Notes under the pieces: model-generated
Seen by the model: the letters and a program-made list of their open reading frames with translations, nothing else
The model's database searches: none
What the model was told of the DNA's origin: nothing
Part shown: positions 1-11,817 of the stretch, one piece after another
Position numbering within the stretch: position 1 is the first letter of the stretch
How the letters are laid out: each line of letters opens with the position of its first letter
Assembly (NCBI RefSeq): GCF_037126465.1
Contig: NC_088202.1
Coordinates: forward strand, 131,392,123-131,456,122
Reading direction: 5' to 3'
DNA: 64,000 nt
Source: Ornithodoros turicata
Lineage: Eukaryota > Arthropoda > Arachnida > Ixodida > Argasidae
Translations under genes and position numbers: made by a program

Positions 1-110
1 ATAGGAAAGCACAAAAAAGTTTCTTGAGGCAGTCCAAATATTTTTCGTTCGTAGAAGGAGGTTCCGGTTCAATTCCTGCATGCCTTTTTATCTCTTTTGT
101 TTTTCGCCAA

Positions 111-135
111 CATCAACATCATCATCATCATCATC
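111..135. repeat. (CAT)n microsatellite
   Basis: A short run of CAT/ATC trinucleotides. It makes poly-His and poly-Met stretches in the open frames that cross it, which is why those frames are not treated as genes. Confidence 0.85.
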
Positions 136-189
136 CTGCATGCTGTATTTCTTCGTCGCCCATATATCTGTCTCCTTTGGATACTAAAA

Positions 190-462
190 CGCAGCACGGT
201 AGTAGTGTTTCCGAGATCATGATAAAGACTGCCAGGTAACGGGATCGAATTCCACCACCTCTTGTTTTTCTTGTTTGCTTGCGTTTCATGTTTTCTTTGG
301 CGTTTCGGAAGAATTTCCAGGCGGATGTCTCCCATAAAGTCGGCCCAGGACGCATACTAACCTCCCGTCTGTCGTTCCTTCCTGGTGTCCTCTCTCCAAC
401 TGCCCACACCTGTACATCGCTTCTAGCCATTGTTGCTTCGTGGCGCTATGCGGAATAAAAGA
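190..462 (+). mobile_element. tRNA-derived SINE, degraded copy
   Basis: A B-box-like GGGATCGAATTCC at about 240 is followed, after an unrelated T-rich stretch, by the body shared with the better copies at 35365 and 7862: GTCGGCCCAGGACGCATACT, then a C-rich piece, then TCCTCTCTCCA, and finally a 3' end like TTGCTTCGTGGCGC and an A-rich tail. The A box is not clear, so this copy is old or rearranged. The family resembles the tRNA-derived SINEs known from ticks (Ruka). That assignment is from general knowledge and needs a consensus comparison. Confidence 0.6.
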
Positions 463-1998
463 AATGATCCAAAACTGTAAATGTTCTGTTTCGTGAAGAG
501 CAACTACAGCTGACAGTCCCTTAAACTGCAAATACGCCCCATTTTAGCCTCCATACCCTGAAATTTACTCCAAGGGGAAAAAAAGAACAGATATGGGGAA
601 GAATGGTTAGTGCAACGCGAATCTAGTCCATAAAATCTCTAAAAGGACTCCGTTTTTTTTCTGGGAGTCTAGACGTTTGTGTGGATAACTTCGAACGAGA
701 GAAAGGGCTATGGAAGGGGGGAGGGGGCATCTTTTTTTACACACTACCCCGAACCCTGATACGCCTTTCGTGCTTTTTTGCGCTTCAACTTTATCGTTCG
801 CAACACTTTTGCAATCTCACGACGACTGACGAAGCTTTGTACTTTCCATAGAAAGTAAACACTTTGGAAGTCGTGCCTGTAATGGTCGCCGTGGAAGTAC
901 ATTATAACGTTACGATAATTCCCTGAAGTATAAGGGACTCACTGAGCACAGTTGAGTCCGTCATGAACGTATAGAGCATTTGGCTTCCGTCATTATAATA
1001 GAGTTTCGTTTTCTCATATTAGAATGGTACGCGTACGCAAATGCCATGCAAGAGGGTTCCACGGCCGCACTTCACTACCGGTTCTCGTTCTCCTTGACCC
1101 TGACATTGCAAGGCTGTCGTACTTCCAAGGGTGTTACCCTCCACTTCACTTTCACCTTCATTGCTTTCTCTTACCACAATTATGGCTTGCAAACCAGATC
1201 AGACACTGGTGACAGCGTTCACTGGGGATGACCGATATGAGGGACATAATGTTTTTTTGTTTTGTTTTTTTATCTCCTCTACCTGCACTTTTACTGCAAT
1301 AGAGCCGGGGGTTATTGCATTCTGCAAGGCAGCCTATTACATTGTTATCGCGATTTCTGTTTTCATTATTTCATCGTGCACTGGCATCAATGTGACAGGT
1401 ACATGGTGGTACGTCTGTACCAGATCGACCTCAGAAAAGAAAATTTGCTTCGTGTATAGATTTCCTGCAAAGTCCTGGGCATGAGCGGTCCAGTAACGTG
1501 ATACGATTCAAAGTATATACTGTATACGTGGTTGCACAACATGATCTATTCCGGGGGCCCAGACGTTACGTGACGTTAAGGAAAGCCGGTCTTCCTGCCA
1601 GAGAGGAAAGGCAAGTTGCCGCAAGGGGGCCCAGAACCCAAGTGATTTACTGCACAGCAGCAGATCATGAACGCACTGTGCATCGTCATATCGTCACTTG
1701 GTTGGCCCAGCGACACATACAAGCGCCAATACTTCGAGATATACTGCGCTCGCACATGCTGGTGTAGCCAGCAACGGGCTGCTAAAGTCAGGGTACGTTA
1801 CGTACGCGGGGAAAGGTACCAATACTTGGGTGCCCAAGCTGAGGTACACTAATTATGCGAGCGCGTTAATTATAACAACAAACACGGTATTATAGAAGAA
1901 GCAACTGATAGGGAGTTACGTTATTATTATTGCCTGCACCTATGATATCCGTTGTACCCGCAGTGCTGCGTTAATAATTGTATATTGTCTCTGTGTAG
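463..1998. other. no recognised gene; presumed intron or flank 5' of gene 1
   Basis: No domain, RNA gene or clear repeat was recognised. Open frames of 60-117 codons here, such as 1131-1484, show no family motif and overlap low-complexity T-rich sequence. The stretch ends in the splice acceptor of the first visible exon of gene 1 and is therefore at least partly intron. No signal-peptide exon with a phase-1 donor was found in it. Confidence 0.5.
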
Positions 1999-2084
1999 CA
2001 TGCGGAGTCAGCCTCCTAAACGAGAAAAACATCGAGAGGATCGTGGGTGGACAGCCAGCTGATCCTGGAGAGTGGCCGTGGCAG
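1999..2084 (+). CDS. gene 1 exon: pro-peptide Cys and activation site
   Basis: Acceptor TGTGTAG and donor GTAAAC bound 86 nt. After two bases of a split codon it reads [13 protein letters not shown] then IVGG and ends in EWPWQ. The Arg-Ile bond is the expected zymogen cleavage site. The length is identical to the equivalent exon of gene 2 (35888-35973). Confidence 0.93.
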
Positions 2085-5000
2085 GTAAACATCTGTGGAA
2101 CAAATGGGATTGAGTGAGCCGGCTTTGAAGATTCATTTAGTGCACGTAACAAAACCATTAGGTGTCACTTCGTAAAGTGGGCCGAGATGGAAGAACGAGA
2201 CACTTCTGCGGTGGCGCTCTCATCAGCGACCAGTGGGTGGCTACCGCTGCGCATTGCGTTGTAACGTGAGTATATGTTAGTCACAGTATTGTTTGTTTCT
2301 TTCTTACTCCTTGTACATACCCTCGGTCTGAAAGTGTTCGACACGTGCTATCAAAAATATTGCGTAAGTAGTAAGTCCGTTATTAGCACCACGACGATCA
2401 ACTGGGCTAGTTGGTGCGAATGCATAATAAAGTAAACACGACGCAATAGACAAAGGGACTGAGAAACAGACAGGACGAGCGTCACTTCCAACTTTACTGG
2501 CACAAAAGGTAGGCCAAAAAGAAAGGAAAACACAGACAGCGCCACAGATCTCACAGGTTCAAGGACACGAGTAATATTTTTTTAATATTTATACAAGGAA
2601 AAAATGTAAAAAGATATGAAGATTCACCCATGCCCACCTTGAAGAAATTGTATTTCCCGCTAATTGTTATTAGCAACTGCAACCTTAGAAGAATACTGCT
2701 TCGCGCTTTTTCAACCTGTATCGGCAATTCGTCAGTCCAACTGACTCAGTATAAACTGAAGGTCCTGGGTTGCGTTGATCACCGGGAATGTGATAAGGTC
2801 GAAAGGTTTTGTTTCGATTTTATCAGCTATAGGTGATAACTGCCCATCGCCGCTAGTTATATGTGTTGTATTACAAAATAAACGGTAGTTGGTACAGAGG
2901 GCGCTTTTTTTTTCTGTCTTTCGTCCCTTGTGCGCCATTCCCCGCATGAATTCTAACAAACTAGCCTTTTAGCCGATCAACGTAACTAACTTGCCTAATT
3001 TTTGGCGTTGTTATTAACAGCAACGAATAATTTTCATACTTCCATGCAAACGTGGATTCTAAAGTCATTCGCAGTGAACTAAATTTATTGAACGAGAGAC
3101 TGTCATATTATATAATGAGATAGTTGTTGGAAAACGTGAAAAACGCGTTCACATGATGATGGTGGTGGTGGTGGTTGAGAGAAATGTGGACATGTAGGTC
3201 CCACTTAGCGTGTGACCGGCTACACCAAAGCTCCACACTTGTTGAACCACAACCACCATATTATTTTTAACTCAATCCCGATCCAGTCCAATCCAGAGTG
3301 ATTCATAAGATAAGTTACGCTTACGCAGTGATCTCATTTCACTGGTTCATTTGCATCCAACTTCTGAGTCCTGAACAAAACAGCTGCCTAGTACGCCGAA
3401 TCTTGAATAATTTACACCACATACTTAGTTCGTTGAGCCGTAAAAAGCTACGATTTCTATTTACAGGCAACTAGGTACGGTGATCAGCCCCGCTAGGACC
3501 ATCAAGGTCCGTGTAGGAGAACATGACCAGAACACTCTCGATGGTCAAGAGATTCAGGTGGACTCTCGACAGATCTTCAAGTATCACAGCTACCAGGGCT
3601 ACAACAATGACATTGCCCTCATTAAACTGGCCAAGCGTGTACGCCTCAGCAGTCGGGTGAAACCCATCTGTCTTCCCAATAGCGGAGAAGTTTTCGAAGG
3701 ACAAAACTGTGTCTCTACTGGATGGGGAGCCACTACTTCAGGAGGTAAGACCTTGCGGTGCGGGGCTCGAATATATTAGTGACAATGCAACACAAACTAT
3801 ATGGTAGCCTAGGTAACATGGCTAAGGAAGTTCGCGGAACACCTAAAGTTTAGTGCGCCAAAGCAAGGTAAAATATTGGACCTTTAAAGGGCATCTTTCC
3901 ATCATCATCACTTTCTCATCGCTTCCACAACGCAGTGTACCAATGCAATGGGCAATGGAGTCATTCACCGCCGTAATGGAGGTACACTGCCCCATGTGCA
4001 ATGGGGCAGTGTACCTCCATTACGGCGACGAATGACCCACCACACCACCATCCCATTTATGTGTGGAGCAGTCCACGAAATGCCACCATACACAGCCGTC
4101 AAGCATCAAGCCTGTGTTCCCTGATACCAATTCCCTGTTGGGCTATAATGTGCAAGAACTCGTCAATTGGAACAGACGTATCCAACGTGCTTAGTGGTGT
4201 GCCCAGAGGAATAAGTAATCGCTTGTACGTTCACGTTGCTGAAACATCGCCACCACGAATTTGGCAAAATGGTCAGGGTTATTCCGCTGCTGGCGAGCGA
4301 TCCGAACGATCCCCGGTAGATGACAACTCTGTTCGATCGCGGATCACGCACAAATTCGCTGATTGCTCAATGCAGAATGATGACACTGTTGTATCAGACG
4401 ATATAGGTCCCTGTGCGACGTCTTCTTGCGTTCCTTATCATCGCGCAGTTATTGTTCCTATTTGCATACGACACGCCATTAATGAATGAGAATAGTTGAA
4501 CGAAAGACAGCTCTGCCACAGTCCTCAGCAGTACCAGTTCAAAACATCGGCAGCTCCTAAGCTGGGGCTTTTCCCTCTAAGTATTGTCACCGGAGAGCTG
4601 GACTTTCGTTCTGGAGCCCGCACTTTGATGCATGGTTCTTCGCTGAAAAAGCGCCGCAATACTCGAGCGAACTCATGCATCCTAATGGGATTGAGAGAGT
4701 GTCTCCAATCTCCGCGATAAATCCCTTATAGCGCGTTTTGGTTTGGGCGTTGGACATGATTAGTAAAGGTGTCGGTTATATTACATCTTCTGTGCCTCAC
4801 AGATTGAATTGTGGGGAAATCTGTAAAAGTAGGACAAGGTTTGCAGAGAGTGTATGAGACACTTGGGATATAGAGTGTCTGAGGCTAGGGTGATTTGACT
4901 AAGTGACTAGAGACACCTGCGACTGACGTAAGGGCGAATCGGGAAATTCATCACATAAGGTGCGGCCCACTACTCTAAGGCACTACGGACGGAATGAGAT

Positions 5001-8000
5001 GTGACATGAATATGATGAGATGATGAACGACGCTCAAGTGAGTGGTCGAGAGTCAGCGGAGCCGGCACGTCAACATTAGCGACGGCGAAAAAATCAACAA
5101 AACACGCATCGCACAGAGGTACGCAGGCACATCATTATGATAGAGAGAAGACCGTTGTCACGGAGAAAGACCAGAAAATACTGTAGAACACGACGATGTT
5201 CGACCATGTTAGACCAAGGACCGAGGGTTAGGTACACGTGTGTTGCAAAGCAAAGGAAATATGGCGCATTAAAGGAAATTAAGGTCAATACTTGGGCTGG
5301 TGACCATTGGCAAACTTAAGAACACCAGTGGGGACCACTTGCTTTTTCGCCTTATTATTACAACGTGACAAGAACGACAACAACTTTATTTGATGATGAC
5401 GATTGGAGAGTTTCATCACCAGGGACGATGCCCTACCCCATCGCTGGTGGTGATGTGGAAAATGGAATGATGAGTTTACAGTGAGGACAGATGTCCTTTG
5501 AGTGCGGAGCGTTGGTGGGTTGGATTTCTCCGTGGACCAAGCCATTTTCACAAAGAAGGGGGGGGGGGCGCATGAAGAACTCACACTAGGTATTTGGCAT
5601 GACGCTGACTTTATTCTGTCTTCTAACTCGCAGGAGGAGCTCCCTCTTCGGTGCTGCGTGAAGTCAGCGTGCCAGTGTACTCGAACAACGTTTGCTCTGG
5701 ACCGTATGCCCGGAAGTTCCGCATAACCATCCAGAATTGGCACCTATGTGCCGGAGCTCTTGAAGGCGGCCGGGGATCTTGCTACGTAAGTCGGATGTTT
5801 TTTTGGTTACACGCGTTGTACACATATAGCGTTACCGCAGAACAGCGCCGCTGAAGAGAACGAAATGACGTAAACCAAATATTACAAATAATCTTACGAA
5901 GTATTGCACGCAACATAATATTGCGACAAAGGAAGCGGATAACAAATGAGAAGTCGCTATTCACAAGCTTTACCGCCGCCATTACCACCACACGCTAGAT
6001 ATACAGGTACCTTTCGAATTTATAGATTACAATTTCTTACTTTGTCCTATGTTATAGTTTTAAACATAATAAGAAAGCCAAATCTCCGTAGGGCAGATTT
6101 AGCCTTTAACCTGAATTCGGCGTGTTATTCGCTCTCGAGCTCATCGTTCAGCTCCCGTCAACCTTAATAATAACACCGGAGCTCGATAACAGCCGCCCTG
6201 GTGGCACCGGGGGAATGTTAAGTGAATAAAATCCTTGCGTTCAACGATTTTGTTCAATTAAGACTTCCTCGTGGCCCCAAAGGTTGCTGTAATCGCGCTC
6301 GGGAACGAGACTATATTTTTCCCGGTGTTATTATTAAGGTTGACGGGAGCTGTACAAAACGAACTCGTGAAGATGCTAGCCTCTAGACGTTGCTACAGAG
6401 CGCTCATAGCAGTCCACGATAAGGTTGAATGGAATCGCTCAGCTTTTTGACCCGCAGAAACTTGCACGGGAGCCGTGGAAGGCGCGTGCCTTGCAACATT
6501 AATAACCGGGTCACAACGGCGAGCCGTCGGCGCCACGCACAGCCCTGCAATAAGCGCGTGAGCGCCCCACTGGTGTTGTTGCTATCAGCTCAGTGTCCGG
6601 GCTAATTTCCGGGCTTTCCTTGCCATTTCTATTTGTCCTTACCCCATGTTTGTTTTGGTTTCTTGCATGGCCTCGTGACTTTGCTGTTGCCTTCCGAAGC
6701 CCGCTCCTTTCACGCTTCGTATAACTTTTTGTTTGTTTTGCTTCCTCACTTCCTACCGTTATTACGGTTACGGCGCCAGGGCTGTGATTGTAAACCACCT
6801 CCGCATTTAATCCTGGTGATGGCCAAAGTGCAAGTGTTTACATAAGTGGGTACCGCTGTCCTGTGGTTGAACAACTGTTGACCGACTTATAGTAATTTGC
6901 AGGTCAAGAACGTCTTTGACGTCAGTTAGCAGGTTCGTGCTGACGTCATCGTTCGTAAACCTGGGTCCTGTGTCTTGCGCTCGCTATGGCTAGCTTTAAT
7001 ACTATTGCCACTGCCTTCAGTGGGCCTCAAAGCGTTTCCCATCGCTAAAGTCGGACACGTGGCCGTCGAGGGGGCTCGTGGGAAAAATGTACACGATGCT
7101 GACGTGCCCGCAAGCGATCACATATGCGGATACAGTCGTTGCTCATGTGAAGGCTGGAGAGAACATATTTCCTTCACCCACGTTTTTCGGCAGCAGGCGT
7201 CCAATGTATACTAGAACTAGACGACGCATGATGTGAGGTATGTGCAGTTACGCTTTCCTCGCGTTTAAGAATGGATGCAGTCATGATGCAGATTCATTGT
7301 CATGCATAAAGATCCTGCAAGTAGAGACCGTACAGTATTTATCTTTTATTCACAGTGGATTAATGGTTCTTCATTTTTAATTGACGGTGGAAAGGGCAAC
7401 GAAATTACGATAAGTACACGACCTCCTTCACTGCTAACATATATGCTAAGTAGGAAAAAAACATAATGAAATAGCATGCACATTATATGTCTGCGTCCGA
7501 GGACAATTGCACCATTACTGCTTCGGAAGAGACATTGACATATTCTCAAGTTGACATTGAGGAACCAGTGGTGACAGTGGTTTGGCGAAAGGAGGGCCGG
7601 TGTATGGTGACCATTTGCCGCGCGTTCTCTGACCCAGCTAAATCAAACATGAATATGTACTCACCTCCCTGTCTTTCTTTCTTTTCACGTAAACCGTGAT
7701 GGAGGCTGGAGCAAAAAGCTAAGAGTGCTTAGCTTGGCAAGGTTCCAGACCCTTGGAGGCACAGTCGCGCAACGACTGAGCTTGCCATCGAAAAACATAT
7801 CGCGATCCTTCCATTAAATGAATAGTTTGCTCTCCAAGCATCGATTCGTTGATTTATGTTGTTTTTTTAATTCCGTGTTAGCGCCGCGAAGCAACTGTGG
7901 CTATGAGCGACGTACAGACAGTGGACAGATGGAGAGAGGATAGCAAGAAGCAGTGGGCGACAGAGGGGTTGGTATACGTCCTGGGCCGACTTCAGGGGGA

Positions 8001-11000
8001 ACTGTGCCGTTCCCCCTGGAGGGAAACAGAAAACCCAGGGAAAACCTCAGACAGCACAGCCGGTGACAGGATTCGAACCCGTGTCACCTCCTAGTCTTGG
8101 CTTGTAAAAGCGGCCACCCTAACCACTATGTCACGGGAGCTGGTTGATTTGTGTTTGCAGACACGGTAGTGTACTTATCACGGTAGTGTTTATTTATATA
8201 GTTAGACGGTAACTTTATCAGGTTCACGTATGAGCTTCCGGCCGCTGGAGCGGTATGATTTATTGTATAGGCATCTGAAAGGCAACGAGATCCACGCAAG
8301 TAGGCTTTCCCGCGGAGAATGACGTACGCGCGACGTCAGTCTTGCAACAATGTGACGACAAAAGTTGCCTTTTCCCTGGCAGAGATGCGGCTACCCTATC
8401 GTCAGCCCTGAAGCAACGTCATGAGAGTCACGCGAGCCGATTGCAGCCTCCCGTAATATGCTTCTCCCCCGGCGCCCAGTCGCGATGCTTGTGCTCACGG
8501 GAAAATACTGAAAACTCAGAAAATACATCGATTGCGAACGAAGGAAAAGATGGGAGTTGGTCGACTATTGCACACGTCCAGCCAACTTTTTTTTTTTTTT
8601 CGTTTCGTTGGTAGCAAACTATCCCTTTAAGCAAGGGTGCCGTAGGACATGCCCCATACGGTAGTTCCACCACATTTTACAGAGTTTTTTTTAATTGCAG
8701 AAAAGTAAACGTATTCATTCCATCCCCACACCTACCGTTAAGCTCTCATGTGGCCCTCTCTCTTAAAAGGACTGTCGCACATCGATTACTGTCGATTACG
8801 AAACTCGGACTGTCGATTACGAAGCAATCGCGCCACTGTACTCTTTGTTCATCAGCGACAATAACGACGAAAATCCGACGCCAGGTAGTAGTTTCTGTAC
8901 AATTTGATGTAATGCATGACAAGAGCAGATGCCGGATGTTGAGAGTACGGTGTTCCTGTACAATTTGATGTAATGCATGACAAGAACAGATGCCGGATGT
9001 TGAGAGTGCGCCGGAATTTCCTCTCTGGAAATCACAGACAACGTCACCCGGCGAAGGCCAATCAGGGAGCGCCCTTTGGCGACCGGCGGGAGGGCGGGCC
9101 TCCCTGCAGGTTGCTGAGAGTCTATGCTCATGTCATGAAATATGTCACTTCTGAGTTAACGCAGAGCGTGTTCGTAAAGCCAGAAAAGTAACACAGTGTT
9201 GCACGCGACATGATCGCGTCAGTACTCACACGCATAAGCGAAAGCCAGTGTATTTACCGAGGGCTTCTCACTTAGTGTATTGCGGTGCGAACACGAAGCA
9301 GACGAACCCGGAAACAATGGACTGCGCTGCGCTCCCATTCGTGTGCCTGGTTGACGTCATCATGATGTTACTATCGCTGGAGTTCCTTAGCTGCAGAGGC
9401 AGTGCGAATCTTTAAAACTGGTTTATTTGATATGTAAGCCGTATTTTCGGAAGAGAAATTTGGCCAAGTAGACTGTGAAGGCGGTGCCAAATATTACCGT
9501 ATCGGTCTCATACACATGTTCTCGGATGCGATAGTCCTTTTAAATATTAAGCTCCCGTCTGGGTTCCAATGCACCGTTTTAGACTGTTCACGAGTGCCAT
9601 TTATCTGGAAAAAGGTTCCCTACAACGACTATCCCCTCTAAGCTTTGTTTAGCGCCACATCACTATACGGAAAGATCATGGCAAACACTCGCAGTTCGTA
9701 GGCAATGCGGCATGTAATCCCACGCGTGCTTATGAGTATTACGTCATATGGAGAGGCGTCTGTTATGAAACAATGAGGTGCTCTCATCGTGTTCATTCGT
9801 CGGTTTTATGACGTACGTTAGCAGAATAGGAAGGATTGCGTACAGTTTCGTGACTGCAGGTATCGCTTAGGTAACGCTTTCAGACTTTCATTTTACGTCA
9901 TCCGAAAGTAAGTCATGTTTAGTGGCATGTTATTCCCATGCAGCATCAATGTAAACAAGAAACAGTTCAAACGTAACAGATAAAATCGCGTAGATGCTGG
10001 TGAAGGAACTCCATAGTGAAAAGCCTGAGCATGGCTTCTCAAAAATTGTCCTCTATTACGCCATTACGATATTTGCTTTAGCATGAAGGGAAAAAAATAA
10101 ATCTCCTAATCCTCCAGGGCGGCCTTGTTTGCTGATTTAGCGCATGTCCGGTTAAGGATATTGAACATGTAGCCAGGAGTTGCTGCTATCTGCAGTTCCT
10201 GTAGCGTTTAGCTGGCTAGACAGGACAAGTAGAAAAAAAAAAACGAAGTGTGGCGCAGCTTTAAAATTGTTTTGAAGGTTGCACGGTTGGCAAGATAACG
10301 CTAGTAACACTCTGGATTAGCCTCGCATTCTCACAAGACGTGCAGGTATCGTTCAGTGTCCATGACCTTGTTGGAGCATCGTCGTGTGCTCCGCTGCTGT
10401 TTTCAATGTTTATATATGTTGATATATATATTTTTTTCAATGTTTAAATATGCCACAACGTCTAGTTGGACGGCATGCGATGTGCAAAATCAAGCTAAAA
10501 GACAAAAGGTTGCTGCTCTCCCATCTCTTTTTTTTTTTTCTTTAACCTGCCTTTTTGAAGCAGCACCTTATCACCAGTACATACTCCAAGTCATTTAGCG
10601 CAGCATAGAACTTGCGTTGTCCTGTGTGCTCACAGTGCTACCAGCTAGGTCAAACCGAGGGACAATTAAAGAACGACGGCGAAAGTTCCACGACGGCCAG
10701 AAGACAAAGACCACGTCCGACGATGGGGTGACTGTTTCTACGGCAACGTGAAACTGTAGCCTGCACGCACACAAGTCATGGAGAAAATATCGTCACACCA
10801 CTCATACGAACGTACAAATCCTGTGAACATTAGAAAATTACAATACAAGGTCTACAATACTGAGTCTCGGGAACAAGCTGGAATGCAGCACTTCTCTCGA
10901 CCTATTCGTTCCAGAACATTCACACTACATTGACTGTTGCACTTGCACTTGTACTTGACTGTTGCACTTGATCCTAAAATCAGGTATGCTTATAACTCCC

Positions 11001-11817
11001 TTCCCCTCTCCCTTCTATTTTTGTTCGTCAACACCAACACCACGCTTGTATTGGCTGGAGTGGCGAAAAAAGATGAAGCCATGAAGGGAGCGTGGCATCG
11101 GTCAACACCACCCGGATAGAGAAAGCCTGCGCATTGCCTCCTCTCCCTCTTTCAGTTACGAATCAGAATTCGTCTGCTACTGCGATTTGAAGAACCCGCA
11201 ACCATTAGTAATCTCGAGAATAAACTCCATAATCATTTTGCTCTATATCTGCCAAATTACAGGAGGCACTGCCCAAGCCGTAAGTAAAGAAGTTCTTTAG
11301 ATACAATACCAGGAGAAAAGTCGCAGCACGAGGCTTAAAATAGGTGAATGGCACGCGCGACAACAAGCATATGCAAAACATATTCCGTCCAATGTTTCCG
11401 AAGCCGTTTGGATGCAGATAATATGAAACTTTTTCATTCCCTTTCTTTGTAGCGTTCAAACTCAAGCGCAAGCTTCATTTTCTACTTTCACGTCTATACT
11501 ACAATTCTGATTGCACTTCGCGAGAGTGTATGACCACGAAGTCAGTTACTGTTGCGTTATTTTTGAACAAAATGTGCTGTCATTCTTATATTGTTTCGTT
11601 TCTTATCGAAACAAACCGCCTTATGCAATTTCTTGTTCTCCCTCAGGGCGATTCCGGAGGCCCCTTCCAATGTAAGCGACCAGACGGCAGCTGGGTTCTG
11701 GCTGGCTTGGTATCCTTCGGTTCTGGCTGTGCTCATCGAGACTACCCCGATGTCTACACTAGGGTGACACAGTTTCTCCCCTGGATAAGTCAAACCATGT
11801 CGGCCAGTCGTGGATAA
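1999..11817 (+). CDS. S1A serine protease gene 1 (5' exon missing), five exons
   Basis: Secreted chymotrypsin-fold serine endopeptidase, probably made as a zymogen. Joining exons 1999-2084, 2162-2265, 3467-3744, 5634-5785 and 11647-11817 gives 262 residues after one split codon. Numbering from the first Cys: activation site R13|IVGG; catalytic His59 (TAAHC), Asp111 (NNDIAL) and Ser209 (GDSGGP). Cys pairs 1-131, 44-60, 144-215, 176-194 and 205-234 match the five chymotrypsin disulfides, so the N-terminal peptide should stay linked to the protease domain after activation. Pocket residues are Gly203 (position 189) and Asp241 (position 226), not the Asp189/Gly226 of trypsin. The first visible exon needs an upstream exon ending in phase 1; in the paralogue at 24164 that exon encodes a signal peptide 11.6 kb upstream, so here it probably lies before the window. 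No frameshift or stop was seen. Function beyond proteolysis is unknown. Confidence 0.93.
2162..2265 (+). CDS. gene 1 exon: catalytic His
   Basis: Acceptor CCATTAG and donor GTGAGT. It starts in phase 0 with VSLR and ends two bases into a codon after TAAHCVV, which contains the active-site His. CGGALI upstream supplies Cys42. Confidence 0.93.
2266..3466 (+). other. gene 1 intron (1.2 kb)
   Basis: Donor GTGAGT and acceptor TTTACAG. It holds a (GGT)n run at 3153-3175 and nothing else recognised on either strand. Confidence 0.85.
3153..3175. repeat. (GAT/GGT)n microsatellite
   Basis: Short GATGATGGTGGTGGTGGT run inside the gene 1 intron. Confidence 0.8.
3467..3744 (+). CDS. gene 1 exon: catalytic Asp
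   Basis: Acceptor TTTACAG and donor GTAAGA. It is 278 nt, entered after two codon bases and left after one. It encodes KVRVGEHDQ, then NNDIALIKL with the active-site Asp, KPICLPNSG with the Cys122 equivalent, and [13 protein letters not shown] with Cys136. Confidence 0.94.
3745..5633 (+). other. gene 1 intron (1.9 kb)
   Basis: Bounded by GTAAGA and CTCGCAG. It holds the perfect hairpin at 3961-4035. A 162-codon open frame at 4001-4489 starts in the hairpin and shows no recognised domain. The remainder, including a G-run at about 5560, was not assigned. Confidence 0.8.
3961..4035. repeat. long near-perfect hairpin
   Basis: Arms of about 35 nt (3961-3995 and 4001-4035) pair almost perfectly around a 5-nt loop. 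The inner arm reads TGGAGGTACACTGCCCCAT and its exact complement follows. It could be a tiny foldback element or a small-RNA precursor inside the intron. No target duplication was established. Confidence 0.85.
5634..5785 (+). CDS. gene 1 exon: region before the active-site Ser
   Basis: Acceptor ACTCGCAG and donor GTAAGT; 152 nt, the same length as exon 39396-39547 of gene 2. It encodes [11 protein letters not shown], Cys168 and Cys182 equivalents (NNVCSG, HLCAG) and ends in GGRGSCY, which puts Gly at position 189 and Tyr at 192. Confidence 0.93.
6149..6352. mobile_element. MITE with 31-bp perfect terminal inverted repeats
   Basis: The left end CAGCTCCCGTCAACCTTAAT... (6149-6179) is the exact reverse complement of the right end (6322-6352). 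There is no coding capacity in 204 bp. A second, one-ended copy lies at 35815-35865, just before an exon of gene 2. The superfamily was not determined. Confidence 0.85.
7862..8142 (-). mobile_element. tRNA-derived SINE, near complete
   Basis: Read on the - strand: a tRNA-like head near 8142 with A box TAGTGGTTAGGGTG and B box GGTTCGAATCC, then the shared body and an A-rich 3' end. It is flanked by an approximate 13-14 bp direct repeat, GTTGATTTATGTT at 7848 and GTTGATTTGTGTT at 8143, consistent with a LINE-driven insertion. Confidence 0.88.
8895..9007. repeat. tandem duplication, 61-bp period
   Basis: A 52-nt stretch starting CTGTACAATTTGATG occurs at 8895-8946 and again at 8956-9007 with one mismatch seen. 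It has no coding role and probably reflects recent slippage or unequal exchange. Confidence 0.9.
11647..11817 (+). CDS. gene 1 last exon: catalytic Ser, C-terminus
   Basis: Acceptor CCCTCAG, phase 0. It begins GDSGGPFQC with the active-site Ser, continues [12 protein letters not shown] and PDVYTRV with Asp at position 226, and ends [12 protein letters not shown] before TAA. The helix-like C-terminus is typical of the family. Confidence 0.94.
   Translation, partial: GDSGGPFQCKRPDGSWVLAGLVSFGSGCAHRDYPDVYTRVTQFLPWISQTMSASRG

Larger units (their letters stand above)
5786..11646 (+). other. gene 1 intron (5.9 kb) with repeats
   Basis: Donor GTAAGT and acceptor CCCTCAG. It contains the TIR element at 6149-6352, the SINE at 7862-8142 and the tandem duplication at 8895-9007. 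From 6353 to 7861 and from 9008 to 11646 nothing coding was recognised. There are T-runs at 8588-8600 and near 10530, and an isolated GACAGGACAAGTAG near 10220. Confidence 0.8.

Noticed and set aside
69..531. Poly-His and poly-Met rich frames at the left edge
   Set aside because: They are translations of the CAT microsatellite and of a SINE fragment.
4001..4489. 162-codon + strand open frame in an intron of gene 1
   Set aside because: It starts inside the hairpin, has no domain or codon pattern that I recognise, and lies within a well-supported intron.
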